This document shows positions 40,518 to 52,080 of a stretch of 64,000 nucleotides of DNA, one piece after another. The stretch comes from Acanthaster planci (lineage: Eukaryota > Echinodermata > Asteroidea > Valvatida > Acanthasteridae): positions 349,898 through 413,897 of the forward strand of contig NW_019091554.1 of NCBI RefSeq assembly GCF_001949145.1. The letters run 5' to 3'. Each line of letters opens with the position of its first letter. The stretch's first letter is position 1. The position numbers and the translations under genes are program-made. The notes under the pieces were generated by a model. The model saw nothing but the letters and a program-made list of their open reading frames with translations. It was not told where the DNA came from and made no database searches.

Positions 40518-40670
40518 GCGTTTTCAAAACGAGTGGATTCGGCTGAGACTTTGGTATCGCTGGTGCCATCCATTTAGCGATGCAGTGTTTGAAATCACCT
40601 GTTCAAGCTCTGACTGGAACCAGCGAAACCTTTGTGTATTAAAAGCCGAATCCACTCGTTTCGAAAATGC
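40518..40670. mobile_element. MITE-like hairpin element just upstream of the transporter start
   Basis: The left end GCGTTTTCAAAACGAGTGG (40518) is the reverse complement, with few changes, of the right end CCACTCGTTTCGAAAATGC (to 40670). Inner sequence TTTGGTATCGCTGGTGCC also pairs with GGAACCAGCGAAACC. It ends 80 bases before the ATG at 40750, so it probably forms part of the promoter or 5' UTR. Confidence 0.7.
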
Positions 40671-40749
40671 TTTCATTGTGATGAAAACGGAACTGTCAAT
40701 TATGCCAGATTTAGGTCTTACCATGCCCCTTGACACGTAACCCGTGACC

Positions 40750-43700
40750 ATGTGGAGGACTAAGTGGTTCCAGTTTGCAGTGATGAGCGCCCTCTACATG
40801 GCCGTCTGGCTGTCGTGCTCAATCATCGCTCCTTTCTTTCCACCAGAGGTACAAAATTAAATTTGCTTGAGTTACTAGTTTTCTTTTTCCAAGACCCCCC
40901 CCCCGTTTTCCTGGTTTAAGATGTTTTGTTTGAGGAGGATAACCTCTTTCAATCCCTTCGACCTGCCAAGACCTCACAATTCAGCAAAAGGAGGGTCTAG
41001 ACTATTGGTCCATTAATAATGAGCCAATGAAAATGGAAGATTAAAACGGTATCCGAAATGGGCTTCCATAGCTACGGCTAATGTATTTCCAGTGGAGCGA
41101 AGACCTAAACCTAGCTCTAGACAACAGATTTGGACGCAGCCTTGCTGTGGAGGAGACTGTTAATTTCTTATGAACTTTTTTCACTGGCTGTCCCTCTTCC
41201 AGGCAATCAAGAAAGGAGCCAATCAGACGGCAGCTGGTTTCGTTTTTGGCGCGTTTTCGATGACATCATTCCTAATTGGAACGCCGTTCGGTCGAGTTGT
41301 AAGTTGAAAATAATGTGGTCGAGATGAAGCAATTTCCTCAAGAAAAAAAATAGACTTTGTCGAACGACACGCTTGGTTTTAGGTATGATTATTTTATTTA
41401 GTATTGAAATGCATGTGATTTTGAAAAATCTTTCATTTTTGTGCTGGTAGATAGATAATAGTTGTTTTTTATTTTAATCATTTGATGTCCAAAGGTCTCG
41501 AAGGTAAACGTTAAAGTCATGTTTCTTATCGGCGCAGGACTGTGTAGTTGTACAAACATCATATTTGGGTAAGATAATCGACTTTCATGAAGCAAACAAG
41601 AGTCTTGTTTTCGAATGCAACTGTCTAGAACATGTATAAACGGCTTAGCTGTCAAAAAGATCTTTCAGGGGTCGACGGAGCTCACGATGTATTTTCAATT
41701 CTTTGAATTTCGTTTTGATTGTGACTCCACTCATTGGATATTTTTTAATCCATGTTCCTTAGCCTTCTCGATAAGATCCAGAATGGTACCCTTTTTGTAA
41801 CGTCAGCACTATTCATGCGCGCCATGGAGGCAGTGGGCTCGTCTGCTGCCATGATTGCTGCCATGGCAATGGTTGGCGGGAAATACCCCGAGAATGCACC
41901 TCAGATGTTAGGTCTGTTGGAGATGTTCTCTGGATTGGCGTTTATGATGGGACCAATGATTGGATTGATACTTTATCAGGTATCTTATGACGCTATCGAT
42001 TGATTTTTCAGTACTACTATTACTACATTATTCATTAATATTCCAAATATATGCAACCTTTCATAATTTCATACACACGGTTTGAGTTGTTATACTTTAC
42101 AGCCAAAATCCAATCTTATGTTGTATAAACGTTGCATTTTCATTAACCTGTAGGCAGGTGGTTATGGGCTTCCGTTCTTCTCCCTCGGTGGACTGTGTCT
42201 GCTACTTCTTATCCTCAACGTCGTTGTTCTGCCTACCAAAGGTGACAAAAACTGAATCATTAAACGAGCAATTGGGACTAGTTTTGTTGCTATCTGCCAG
42301 ACTTACAGGATTCGGTTGAATGAAAAACAAGCTGTCCAACACCTGTGTCAGGACAGATCGGGTTCTTTTCTCGAAGTAATTTATGCCCAAACGTGACGCA
42401 GTGTTATCATAATCGTGGCGTCAGTGACGTCAAACTCTCTCTTTTAAACCAAAGTTGTAACTAGACAAGAACTGCATTAAGGAGTAGAACAAACACAGGT
42501 GTGCACTTTGCATTACCAGAAGGTAGACTTGACCTAAGTTGGAATCTCAGTGACGCCGTCGTTTCTGCTTTGGAAACATATTAAGACCACGTGCCGTTAC
42601 TTGCTTCGCGCCCTCTTGGTGATTGACCTCTTGGTGATCACTGATTGCTTTGAGTTCAGTTCAGAAATCTCGACTAGACGAATCTGCCAACCGTTTGTAC
42701 ACAGCGAATGGCCTCACCTACCAAAAGTGGTAGCACCAATCACATCGCCGGACTTGTTTTTGCGTCGTTAATACCTACATTATAATGAACGAGTCTACAA
42801 GTCTGACTATTTTGATTGGTGGAAATTCCGTTTAATTATGCAAGATCATGTCGCTCATAAGCAATTATAAGATAATAACTACATATCACCAACGGGGTCC
42901 GATTGGCTTATCCGTCAAGTCGGACTTTAGTGACGTATAGACTTGAATCAAGTCGGACTTACGTTGCTCTTCCTTAGTCAGCCATCCCCCTTCAGCCGGT
43001 ACGCACTAACGGTCGTCGCGCTCAGCCCGGCAGCTTGCATAACCCTTATAAGGCGCCCTCATTATAGCCTTTATTGTACAACGTGTGTCGTACGTCACCA
43101 GTCAGTAGCTCAGTTCTGGCGGCTAGTTCTCGTATGTTCACGAACAGCTCAATTTTGTAGTTCAAGGGTCGGCCGCTCGAACGCCGGGAACAAACAACCG
43201 GTTATTGCTGGTAGTAGGGGCAAGCAATATGCAACATGGCGGCGGACATGTAAGTTAAACGAGAGTTAATGTTTGGATAGGCTTTAAACAGGAACATTCA
43301 TTTCTGTGTTATGGAAAATAATTATCATAAATTTTGCAAAAATTGTAAAATTTGCAAAACCCCCCATTGTCTGTGGCTTTGGAAGCCATCTCTCTACTTT
43401 TTGCAGCTGTTCAAAAATCAAAATCCCACGAGTTTTTTTTCGAGCACGAGAACAAGAAACCCGTGTCAAGAACAGGCCGCCCGTACTCGACCGTCAACAA
43501 GTCCGACTTGACGGATAAGCCAATCGCACCCCCGCCGGTGGTAACTATTCACAATTGCATTTGAACCACATGATCTTGCATAATGCATATGGAATTTCCA
43601 TCAATCACAGGAGTCAGACTTGTAGACTCGTTCATTATAATGCAAGTATGAATGACGTGAAAACAAGTTCGGTACTGTGATTGGCTGCTACCGCTATTGG

Positions 43701-46700
43701 TAGATGAGCCCATTCGCTGTGTACGAATGGTTGTCAGATTCTTCAAGTCGGGATTTCTGAACTGAACGCATAGTAACAAGTGGACACAAGAAGGCGCAAA
43801 GCAAGTAACGGCGCGCGGTCTCGTTCGATGTGTGGCCAAAGCAGAAGGGTGCAGTCCACTAATTCAAGCCCTATTGAAAACAGTGTAAAATCAGCACTGT
43901 TCAGGGCCCAATAGCATGCACGCCAACATCCCTGAGATTTCTGAAACACAAATGAAGTTATTGTCTGGTCACTTATCTTTCAATTTCTTTTCAATTTTTT
44001 GTGGGTTAACCAATTACATTTTTAATTAATCCCACAAAACAAAATTACCCCAAAAAAGTTATTTTTCCGAAGTCTGATTGCAGCCATTTTTCAAGTGGCA
44101 ACCCTCAACTTTCTGGGGCACTTGGGACCATTTTTCAACCGTAGTTTTTAGCCATTTTGCTCTCATATGAAAGATCAAAGACCCAGGAAGTTAATCCTGG
44201 CAAGGATTTACACAATCTCACCATTTTGGGGGCCAAACAATCTCCTTGTTCAAAAGATAATATTGGGGGCACTTTTAACGCTAATGAGCTGGCCAGAAAT
44301 TCTCACTTGAATTAGTGGTCTGCACCCAGAAACGAAGACGTCACAGAGATTCCGACTTGAGTCAAGTCTATTGACGTATGACACACGTTGTACAATGAAG
44401 GCTATCAAATGAGGGCGCCTTATAAGGGTCATGCGAGTTGCCAAGCCGAGCGCAACAACCATGTAGTGCGTACCGCGCTGCCTGAAGGGGTGGCTGACTT
44501 GGGAAGAGCAATGTAAGTCCGACTTGATTCAAGTCTAATTAGGAGGTTCGAAACGCAATGACTTGGGATCTCTTCCGCGAATCACTAGACAGAGGTCCTG
44601 GGCATCGCTCCGTTAAAAAGGGACATCCGATCCTGCAATGTGGTGCATTTTAAATGTCCAAAAAGACAGGCGTGACTTTCGTTTCGTAATTGTTTATAAC
44701 TGATACAATGAAGAATTCACAGAGGATTAGAAGGGTCGTTCGAAACTCCCGACAGGAACCCGCATGTTTACATCAATCTTTCTAACAGATTTCAAGTAAT
44801 ATCTGAGACTTTTTTTAATACTTGGTAGCGTTCGTCAGACCTAAAATTGGAGAAAGCTTTGCGAGCTTGCTTCGCATTCCTGCCATATGGCCCATCGCCC
44901 TAGCCTTGCTTGTCAGCACAGCCACCCAAGCCGTCTTCAATGTCGGAATCGCCTACCATACCCAAAAGGTTTGTTCTGATGGCATATTACCACATGGCCC
45001 CCGTTATGCCAACTTCAAAAACGAGGATGCATTAATTTTGGTGTTATTTCCGATGCGATTTCGCCGCACGGTTTCAGTCTTTATAGATGCAGCAGCTGTT
45101 GTGAAATTAGAACTTAACAATTTGACCAAAATGTTTTATAAGAACATGTATATTAATAAATCACGTTTACTTTACATAAGAAAAAATGCTCTAATAAGAC
45201 CATCCCTGCTCAGAATGAGGAGCAGTGATATCCAACAACCCGTAGGCTTGTTATTAAAATAACAGAAAATAATAAATACTAGAATATTCTTCCTTTTCAT
45301 CAAAATGGAACACAGATGTCCCTTGATATTTTTTTTTAAATTCTATACCATTCCAGGCGGGCCTATTATCAGCGGATAATGCAGGTGTCGTTTTCTTCAT
45401 TCAAGGTGGTTCCTACGCCCTCTCAACTCCGGTGTTCGGTTGGATGCTTAATAAATTGGTAATAATGCGTTTACTGAGATAAAAATTATTATCAAGAAGG
45501 TATCATGTAATTAAAAGGTGAGCTACCGAGATATTTGTCAAGTCCGTGAACGGCAGCTTCAAACTGTGATTGGCTCCAGATTTTATTTTGATAGAAATCT
45601 GCCGTTACACCCTTCAACATTGACAACAAATTCATACACGGTTTTTCAAATAAGATACACTTATCTTTCCAATCCATTATTTCTAACATCAAATAACCTC
45701 CAGTTGAGGTACTACTTGGTAACAACTCGTCTCATGCTCATTTTTGGATGCGCTGTTCTTGCTGTCTCATTTTTAATGATTGGCCCGTCTCCATGGTTAC
45801 CATTTCTAACAAGGTAGGCTCAGGTACAGTTTTCAGTAGTATAGAAACATACTTTTATATGGTACACCTTGCGTTGAATGACGCAAATATGGGTGAACAA
45901 TTTCTTTAGTTTTTGCTGGAGATATTTTTGGTTTAGAGATTTTCTATGCCACCGCTCGACCAATTTTACGTATCAGATCAGTGCAGGTGTATATGCTTAA
46001 TTTAATGTACTTTATTGTACATGTAAGAAACAAATGTGTGGCCTGTAAATTACCTGTGAAGGTGTTTGTTTTCTCCAGTAATCGCTACATTCTAATTGTG
46101 TCATGTACCCTGATTGGACTGTCTATGGGCTTGGTTTGTGTACCCAGTATCATGGATATGGTCTTGAGTGCAAAGTAAGTGGTTTTAAGTATTCTGCTTC
46201 CGTTGATTTCCTTAATTCATTCTGAGTCAAGTGTTATTTTTAAATATGTCTTTTTTTGAAGAGATAAACATAATCACCGCGGTGGATGACAAATACAGTA
46301 AAAAGATAATCGATGACTCGCAACACGACACCGCGAGTCATCGATTATCTTTTTACTGTATTTATGTCTTTTTTTTATTTTAATTTTGTATCCAGAAAAG
46401 CATTCACTGAATCAAATTTCCAAACTAAAATAAACGAAAGCAACAGCTACAAACCTGAGATGCAAATAGCATCCACAGCTCAGCTCAGTTTTTGAAGTCT
46501 AATTTTAAATTTATAACATCAGACGACCAGGTTGTAATGATTTGCATAGAATGCTATGCATACAATGCTATACTCACACATTGGAATTCTTACAGCAAGA
46601 TTCCAAAAGTGATCACAAAATGTTGCCCTTCTATTTATCGCAGGTGGTACGGATTGCAGGGTGGTGCAGCAACGTATGGAATGGCATCGGGTGTATTTCT

Positions 46701-47518
46701 CAGCTGTTTTCACTTAGGGTTAGTATTAACAACAATTTTAAAAAAAGCATGAACTGGCTAGAAATGGAAGCATTTATTTCCCATACTATACACAATTTAA
46801 ATAATATAAGGTAATGAAAATAAATGAATGAGCACGACCTCATTCAAAACGACACTCTCAGTTTAAATACCCAAAATAGTATTTAAATTACATGTAAATC
46901 CGAACTTCAACAGACGAGTGCATTTCTTGTTTCCAAGGGTGCTTGTGCAGTTAGATAATGTTACAAATTAATTTAAGAATCAATGAGTATAATCGGCCAT
47001 CAAATGATTTTATCTAATCCTTCTGACCGATTAGCTCCTTCTTGGGGTCGACGGTAGGGGGCGTCCTCATCGATCGCTACAAGTTCGATTTGACAGCGAG
47101 TGTTTTTGCCATGTGCGTTCTGACAACGGCTGTTTTCGTGGCTGTGACATTTGCATGGGAGTATCAGTGCGGGAAAGGGTGAGAAAAAAAGAACTTAGAA
47201 GGGTCCGTCTTTACGCATTTCTGTCGTGTAACAGCTATTGCGAATATCTCTGCAGCCCTAGTTGTAGAATTGTAATATTAAGATTGATAATACAGCATTC
47301 TCACATAATTTTTCACAGGGATAAATCTTGGACCATAAATAAATCGTAAGGCTTTGAACACGCAGGTTTTGCCGCTATTTTGCAGGAGAAGAGAACCTTG
47401 GAAACACCACCCAGTGAGCAAAGCGCCGATCGAAGAGACTGCAGTGTCCCTTTTGTCACAACCTCGGGACCTAGACGGGCCAGATGAAATCTGTGAATTG
47501 GCCTTCTATGAGCTATGA
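40750..47518 (+). CDS. SLC18B1: MFS transporter, SLC18B1-like (12 exons, complete)
   Basis: Exons: 40750-40848, 41203-41298, 41495-41568, 41763-41979, 42154-42241, 44829-44968, 45357-45458, 45704-45813, 46079-46174, 46644-46718, 47035-47178, 47386-47518. All junctions are GT/AG and phase-consistent, giving 457 residues, close to the usual SLC18B1 length. ATG 40750 is chosen because an in-frame TAA lies at 40738 and the first helix follows at once. About 12 hydrophobic helices are visible: TM1 ends SIIAPFFPPE, TM4/5 span RAMEAVGSSAAMIAAM and LEMFSGLAFMMGPMIG, and the late helices include GGAATYGMASG and GSTVGGVLIDRY. SLC18B1 moves polyamines into secretory vesicles in vertebrates; the substrate here is inferred. 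The tail carries EETAVSLL, an acidic dileucine-like sorting signal. Intron 5 holds a 2-kb nested transposon complex. Another SLC18-family or related MFS identity is possible. Confidence 0.87.
41045..41141. mobile_element. Degraded MITE related to 55258-55376
   Basis: Shares GTATCCGAAATGGGCTTCCA, AGCTACGGCTA, AGACCTA, TAGCTC and ACAACAGATTTGGACGCAGCC with the better-kept copy at 55258-55376. It lies in the first transporter intron and has lost a recognisable target duplication. Confidence 0.65.
43237..43255 (+). other. Start-codon/splice-donor-like segment inside the fold-back loop
   Basis: GCAACATGGCGGCGGACATGTAAGT combines a good start context, a GC-rich MAAD-type N terminus and a consensus donor (key bases ATGGCGGCGGAC then GTAAGT). 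It resembles a gene's first coding exon and is unlike its AT-rich neighbours. It lies between the inverted arms of the transposon, so it could be a captured gene fragment. No following exon was identified. Confidence 0.25.
43847..44327. mobile_element. 481-bp MITE with 22-bp terminal repeats and AGAA target duplication
   Basis: The ends are GGGTGCAGTCCACTAATTC and, reversed, GGGTGCAGACCACTAATTC (22 bp, one mismatch). AGAA lies directly outside both ends (43843-43846 and 44328-44331). The unoccupied version of the site survives in the other arm of the host fold-back near 42555 (reverse complement CCAAAGCAGAAACGACGG), which has AGAA once. A second copy in the opposite orientation starts at 55390. 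Confidence 0.88.
46288..46368. repeat. Perfect 31-bp-stem hairpin in transporter intron 9
   Basis: Bases 46291-46321 (starting AAATACAGTAAAAAGATAA, ending GACTCGC) are an exact reverse complement of the 31 bases starting at 46333. The loop is 11 nt (AACACGACACC). The outer GAC/GTC also pairs after a 2-nt bulge. No other copy was seen in the window. Confidence 0.9.
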
Positions 47519-48185
47519 GGAGTGTCACTGATCTGTAGTTTTAAAACGCCAGTCGTCGTAAAAAGTGGAACCATAATGGAAGAGTTTTAACGTTTGCTGT
47601 TGCACACAGTCGCACCAGTTTTTGAAGACTGACACGTTAACGGTTTTGGAAAATGCTTGGGGTCAACAGTGCCCACGGCAGATTATTTGATCCCCTTCAT
47701 TTTTCGTCCTCTTTGCAGGCTGATGTCCACAAGTATCGTCACCAGGTTTAAGTAAAATGTGGCGTATGCAGAGCACTGTGGACAGACTTGCAATGACTGC
47801 GATCCTTGCACGTGACGCATGCGTCGTGCGCATGCACAAGTAGGCCTAGATGCTCTTAAAATGCTATCTAATAAGACCGCGCGGAAATGAAATGTCCCAG
47901 GCGACCCTAGCTCATGCTTGTACAGGACACAAGGCCGGCGCTAATTATTCTCCTCAAGTTATACGTCATAAGGAATACACCAACTAGATACGAGTTGACT
48001 CTTTAAGATCAGATTTGACAAATATATTGAGGAAAAATGTTCATAAATCTCCTGGAGAGATCCCGAGCGCCTGCATGATTTTCTGCATTGTGCCTGCTGC
48101 AGGCGTTTGCGCTGTCGGTTTACGTGATGGGGCTTTGTCGAACAACCCGACCGTTTACCAACTTGACTTCCCTATAAACATTATT

Positions 48186-48418
48186 GGGGGGGGGGACTTT
48201 ACTAATCGTTAAATTCTGGTTTTGTTAAGTGGGGGGATTTCAATTTATTCTTATGGTTTTGGGAAATGTTTTAGGACTTTTTCATTGGGGGGATGATAGC
48301 TTTGCTTAGTAACTTTTTGGGAGGGTGTACTTAATTAATAAAATGTTTCTGGTCTTTTCTTATTATATTTTTAGGGGGGATGCGGTCGCTTTCCTTATTA
48401 ATTTTTTTTGAGGGGGGG
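48186..48418 (+). repeat. Cluster of G tracts spaced 30-55 bases apart
   Basis: G runs lie at 48186-48195 (10), 48231-48236 (6), 48287-48292 (6), 48319-48325 (two runs of 3), 48374-48379 (6) and 48412-48418 (7), in otherwise T-rich DNA. Intervening sequence such as TTTTAGG and TTATTA recurs, so it may be a decayed tandem repeat. Spacing is long for one intramolecular G-quadruplex. Confidence 0.6.
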
Positions 48419-48829
48419 AGTTACAACTTACATTACTTTATAAACTTTGAAGTAAATGAAAGCATGACATCACTCCATCATCACAGTGGACTGCACGTTA
48501 AAGATTCCGAATTGTGTGCAACGACGGCTGGCTGGCCAAGTTGACCCAGCGCCAGTTGCCTGACTGCGCGCGCACATGCACGACGTCGACGCATCTAACA
48601 TTATTATCACCCCACCGGCGTGTAGGGAAGGCAGTATAGCCCAAATGGCAAATTAAGTGACAAACACATGACTAGGAAATCAAATTATTGTTCAAGTTAA
48701 TTATAATAATTGCAAGCTCTGGTTTCTGGTAAGGTGCGAGTTGTCTCGTACGCGATGGTACTACGAGTAAGTGTTGTTCGAACTAACACGGCCCGAACGC
48801 CGTTGGATGGTTTGAACCAAAGGTTTGAA

Positions 48830-49110
48830 CTGTCTGGCCGACCATTTTGGACCAGGCCCAGGGGTACGGTCGCACCGCTGGTCATCAACAGCTGATTTCA
48901 TTTATCATTACAGCTGAAACATTCCCATGAAAATAACTGTACGAGATTTCACGCTGCGAGAATCGGAGACAACGGTGAAATGCGAGTAACGACGAGATTT
49001 CAAAAATTGACCAACTGGGGTCGTTCGAGAGTAACAGAATTTGGCATGCGCGTGTTACAAAGCAATTGACTTTTGGCCGAACTAAAGTGCGTGCCCAAAC
49101 TTGCCCCTCG
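48830..49110 (+). repeat. Dispersed repeat, copy 2 (first copy near 10014-10330)
   Basis: See the blocks listed for copy 1. This copy shows GGACCAGGCCC, GTCGCACCGCTGGT, CCCATGAAAATAACTG, TACGAGATTTCA and GTGCCCAAACTTGCCCC. It has more CpG than copy 1, which suggests copy 1 is the more decayed. Confidence 0.6.
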
Positions 49111-50788
49111 GTTTTCTTCCTGGGATGACATCACAATTGCTCATGAATACGGAAACATCATTAGCATAAACCAAAAAAGGTAGTAAAATGCCCTTTGAAA
49201 TAGGGAAACAAACAACAATTGAAAATAAGGTTAACTGAGACACAAAGGTGCATTTTGAAGGTTTGTATTAAACCAAATTGATTACAGCTACCTTTTATAC
49301 ACGAACTTGGCCCTCTTGCGTACACAAACATGCCACCAATTTGTTTTCATTAATGTAAACGTATACATGTACTGACTGAGACAGGCACAAGGCCGAAAGG
49401 GGTCCCTTTCCCTTTCCCAAGGATGTCCAAGTCTTGTAGAGGCTCGGTTAGTTAAGTTTAGGATGTTATGGAAAACAGGTTACAAAGATTTTCTGAGTTG
49501 GTGTACAATAAGAATAAGGCCTACTGTTCAAGTACTCGATCCATTGATTTCTACGATACTGTTTTGCTGTGTGTCCACATTATAACAAAGTGTTGTCGAA
49601 TACTTCACTCAAGGATAGTTCTCTTAAAATGACGGAATGCTAGAGGCCGGTTTTATAGTACATGCATAAAAATACATTGTGGCATGCCGGTCTATTTATG
49701 TCTGAACTAAGTCCCCAGGCTCACTATCTACAGGAGTCTTTATTGAAATATTTTGGGCGTCAAGTTCGTCTGTGTGGTTGAATTTGCCCATTATTTCAGG
49801 ATCAGTGAGCCTTTGGAAATCACAGGTCACCTTCCTGTCGATTTCTTATTCTTTTCGAGGCATTTCACCCTTTTTGTTAGGTTGTGCGCACACCTTAACA
49901 GGGTAAAGTATAGTTTCTGTGTTATAGTAGAATATTGATAATGCAAACTCAAAGTTTGCATGAATTATACCGAACACGCACATAAGAAGCAACGCGCCAA
50001 AAAGAGGTGGGTCATTTTCTCTCTTCAAATATAGGCCTTGATGTTCACATGAGCTATGTGCCAGCATTAAATATCTGTAAATCTTTAGTACTGTAAACAT
50101 GCATGTCCGAATGTACCCGACTTCCACTTTCGTTTCAAAAGAGCTTATATATACATAACATGCAGATCATATTGGGGATTCTTGTGTTTTGAATTATTGC
50201 AGATGTATCACGAGTCACAATTGTCTACGGTTTAATACTTTTTTATCATTTCGTTATGAATAATTTTAATACTAGGCGTCACATTTTTACATTATCGGTT
50301 CATATTTCTGATCACAGTATTTGCTTTGAAAAATGAGCAATGCATTGAAACACCGTGATTTGCCATCCTTTACGATGAGGAGCTAGTACTAACTATGTAA
50401 ACGACAAACGTAACCAAATGAAAAACCCCCAAGTTTTTTTCGCCCGCCGAATTTTGCACTGAATTAACGCTGTCCCTATCATTGTTTTACGCAATAAAAC
50501 ATGCGCACTGAGGAAACTTTTTTTTAGAAGCACACCGGTAGCTGTTTACTATATGAAGGAGGCATAGGCACACCTAATGGCAAAATCGATATGACGAAGG
50601 AATGGGATACATGTAAATGGTGTAATCTCATTAAGAAGCAGCTACAGTTGTGCTCAAAAATATCCATGTATCCCCTTTTGAAAATAACATACCTTTATAA
50701 ATTCTTCATGTGTAAAAGCTATTATGTTGGTACTTCCACTATATCTTTTGTCTATTTGTTGCAGTACACGAACCCACATGTGTGTTGG

Positions 50789-51796
50789 CTAAACTTCATT
50801 TGCATAACAGATATGGCCCGGGTTTCTTTTTTGCTCCTGTTCAAAATTATTATTATTCTTAATAGTTAATAGCGTAGCGTTTGTTCTTGATAACTGCCTC
50901 AAGACGGTTCCTATAAGTGTCCACAAGCTTTCTGTCTCCCGTGGGATGTTGGCCCACTCTTCCTTGGCGAAAGCCTCCAGCTGGGTCAGGTTGGATGGTC
51001 TCCTTGCCATCACTCTGGTCTTCAGCTCCCTCCACAGATGCTCTATTGGATTTAAGTCAGGACTTTGAATTAGCTGTCCCAGTACATGGACACCATTATC
51101 CTTGAACCACTGCTTTACGATGCGATGCGATGTGCATGGGGTCATTGTCCTGCTGGTACGTCCAGTGAGGTCCAAGCTGGAGTTTCTCAGCAGCCGCTTT
51201 CACATTGTCATCCAGGATCTTAATATAATACACTTTTTCCTTGATGCCATGTTTCTTAATGAGATTCCCGGTGCCATTAGCAGAGAAGCAACCCCACAGC
51301 ATTATGTTGCCACCACCATGCTTTACGGTTGGGACTGTGTTCTTCGGCTTGTATGCTTCTCCTTGCTTCCTCCAGACGTAGGCAATATCCATGTGGCCAA
51401 ACAACTCCATCTTTTTCTCATCAGACCACAGGGCCGATGACCAAAAGGTAGGATCTCGGTTGAGATGTTTCTTCCCGAGTAGCGGTGTCTTCCTGGGCCT
51501 ACGTCCGTGGAGACCCCTTTATGCAATACTCGCTTTATGGTTGCCGGTGACACCTTCGTCCCTGCCTTGTCAAGGGTATCATTTAGGGCCTAGGTTGTGA
51601 TCCATGGGTTGTTGGCCTCCCGGCAAATTTTTTTGGCGAGTCTAGCGGATACTTTGCACTTCCTACCACACCCATTTTTTTTACCGTATTGAACCTCAAT
51701 ATGCATTATGCTTCCTGATGACACTCTGAACTGTTGCATCAGGGACATCATATTGCTTGGAAATTTCCTTGTAGCCATTGCCTTCTTTATAGGCAT
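50789..51796 (-). pseudogene. Tc1-like transposase, frameshifted
   Basis: Read on the minus strand. The N-terminal part (MATRKFPSNMMSLMQQF) and the DNA-binding linker (SPATIKRVLHKG) are in different frames. The catalytic part has all three acidic residues of the Tc1 DD34E family in recognisable blocks: LWSDEKKMELFG, WTYQQDNDP and SPDLNPIEHLWRELK. At least three frame breaks are visible: near 51590-51600, near 51510 (between VLHKG and GRRPRKTPLL) and near 51100 (after HRKAVVQG). It cannot make an intact enzyme. Confidence 0.9.
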
Positions 51797-51814
51797 TCAC
51801 AATACACTGGAAAC

Positions 51815-52080
51815 AAGTCTATGGTTCAAGGACAATGGAGTCCATGCACTGGTTTTCCAAGTCAAAGTCCTGACCTAAATCCAATAGAGCATCTGTGGAG
51901 GGAGCTGAAGACCATAGTGATGGCCAGGAGACCATCAAACCTGACCCAGCTGGAGGCTTTTGCCAAGGAAGAGTTGGCCAACATCCCACGGGAGACATGC
52001 AGAAAGCATGTGGACACTTACAGGACCGTCTTGAGGCCTTAATATCAAAAACAAACGCTACGCTATGGACTATAAAGAAA
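51815..52080 (+). pseudogene. Second, inverted C-terminal transposase fragment
   Basis: On the plus strand SPDLNPIEHLWRELK, RRPSNLTQLEAFAKEE and ANIPRET repeat the C-terminal third of the minus-strand transposase. It has no N-terminal or middle portion. It belongs to the right inverted arm of the element. Confidence 0.9.

Larger units (their letters stand above)
32293..40749. other. DGK theta 3' UTR and intergenic DNA
   Basis: The 3' UTR starts at 32293. The first AATAAA-like signal is at about 32659, with others near 36525 and 37656, so the transcript end is not fixed. I find no convincing exon. A 189-codon open frame (36656-37225) is noted separately. The stretch also holds GTCACTGATG-like degenerate repeats (about 35030-35290), a long hairpin (38714-38801) and several MITEs just before the next gene. 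Confidence 0.6.
42520..44545. mobile_element. Nested fold-back transposon complex in transporter intron 5
   Basis: A left arm (42520-42925) is matched in reverse by 43495-43846 plus 44328-44375. Shared blocks include TTATAATGAACGAGTCTAC, ACAAGTCTGAC, GTGACGCCGTCGTTTCTGC and GGCTTATCCGTCAAGTCGG. A second module (42932-43115, starting TAGACTTGAATCAAGTCGG and including CCTTATAAGGCGCCCTCAT) is matched in reverse by 44380-44541. Modules are separated by the near-palindrome TAGACTTGA..TCAAGTC. The right arm is split by a younger 481-bp element (43847-44327). No transposase frame is visible. Confidence 0.8.
47519..50644. other. Transporter 3' UTR and intergenic DNA
   Basis: No supportable exon was found. 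Contents: a G-tract cluster (48186-48418), the second copy of the 10014-10330 dispersed repeat (about 48830-49110), and AT-rich DNA otherwise without clear structure. AATAAA-like signals occur but the transcript end is not fixed. Confidence 0.55.

Noticed and set aside
40312-40740. 142-codon open frame just upstream of the transporter
   Set aside because: It runs straight through two inverted-repeat elements and ends 10 bases before the transporter ATG; the coding appearance comes from MITE sequence.
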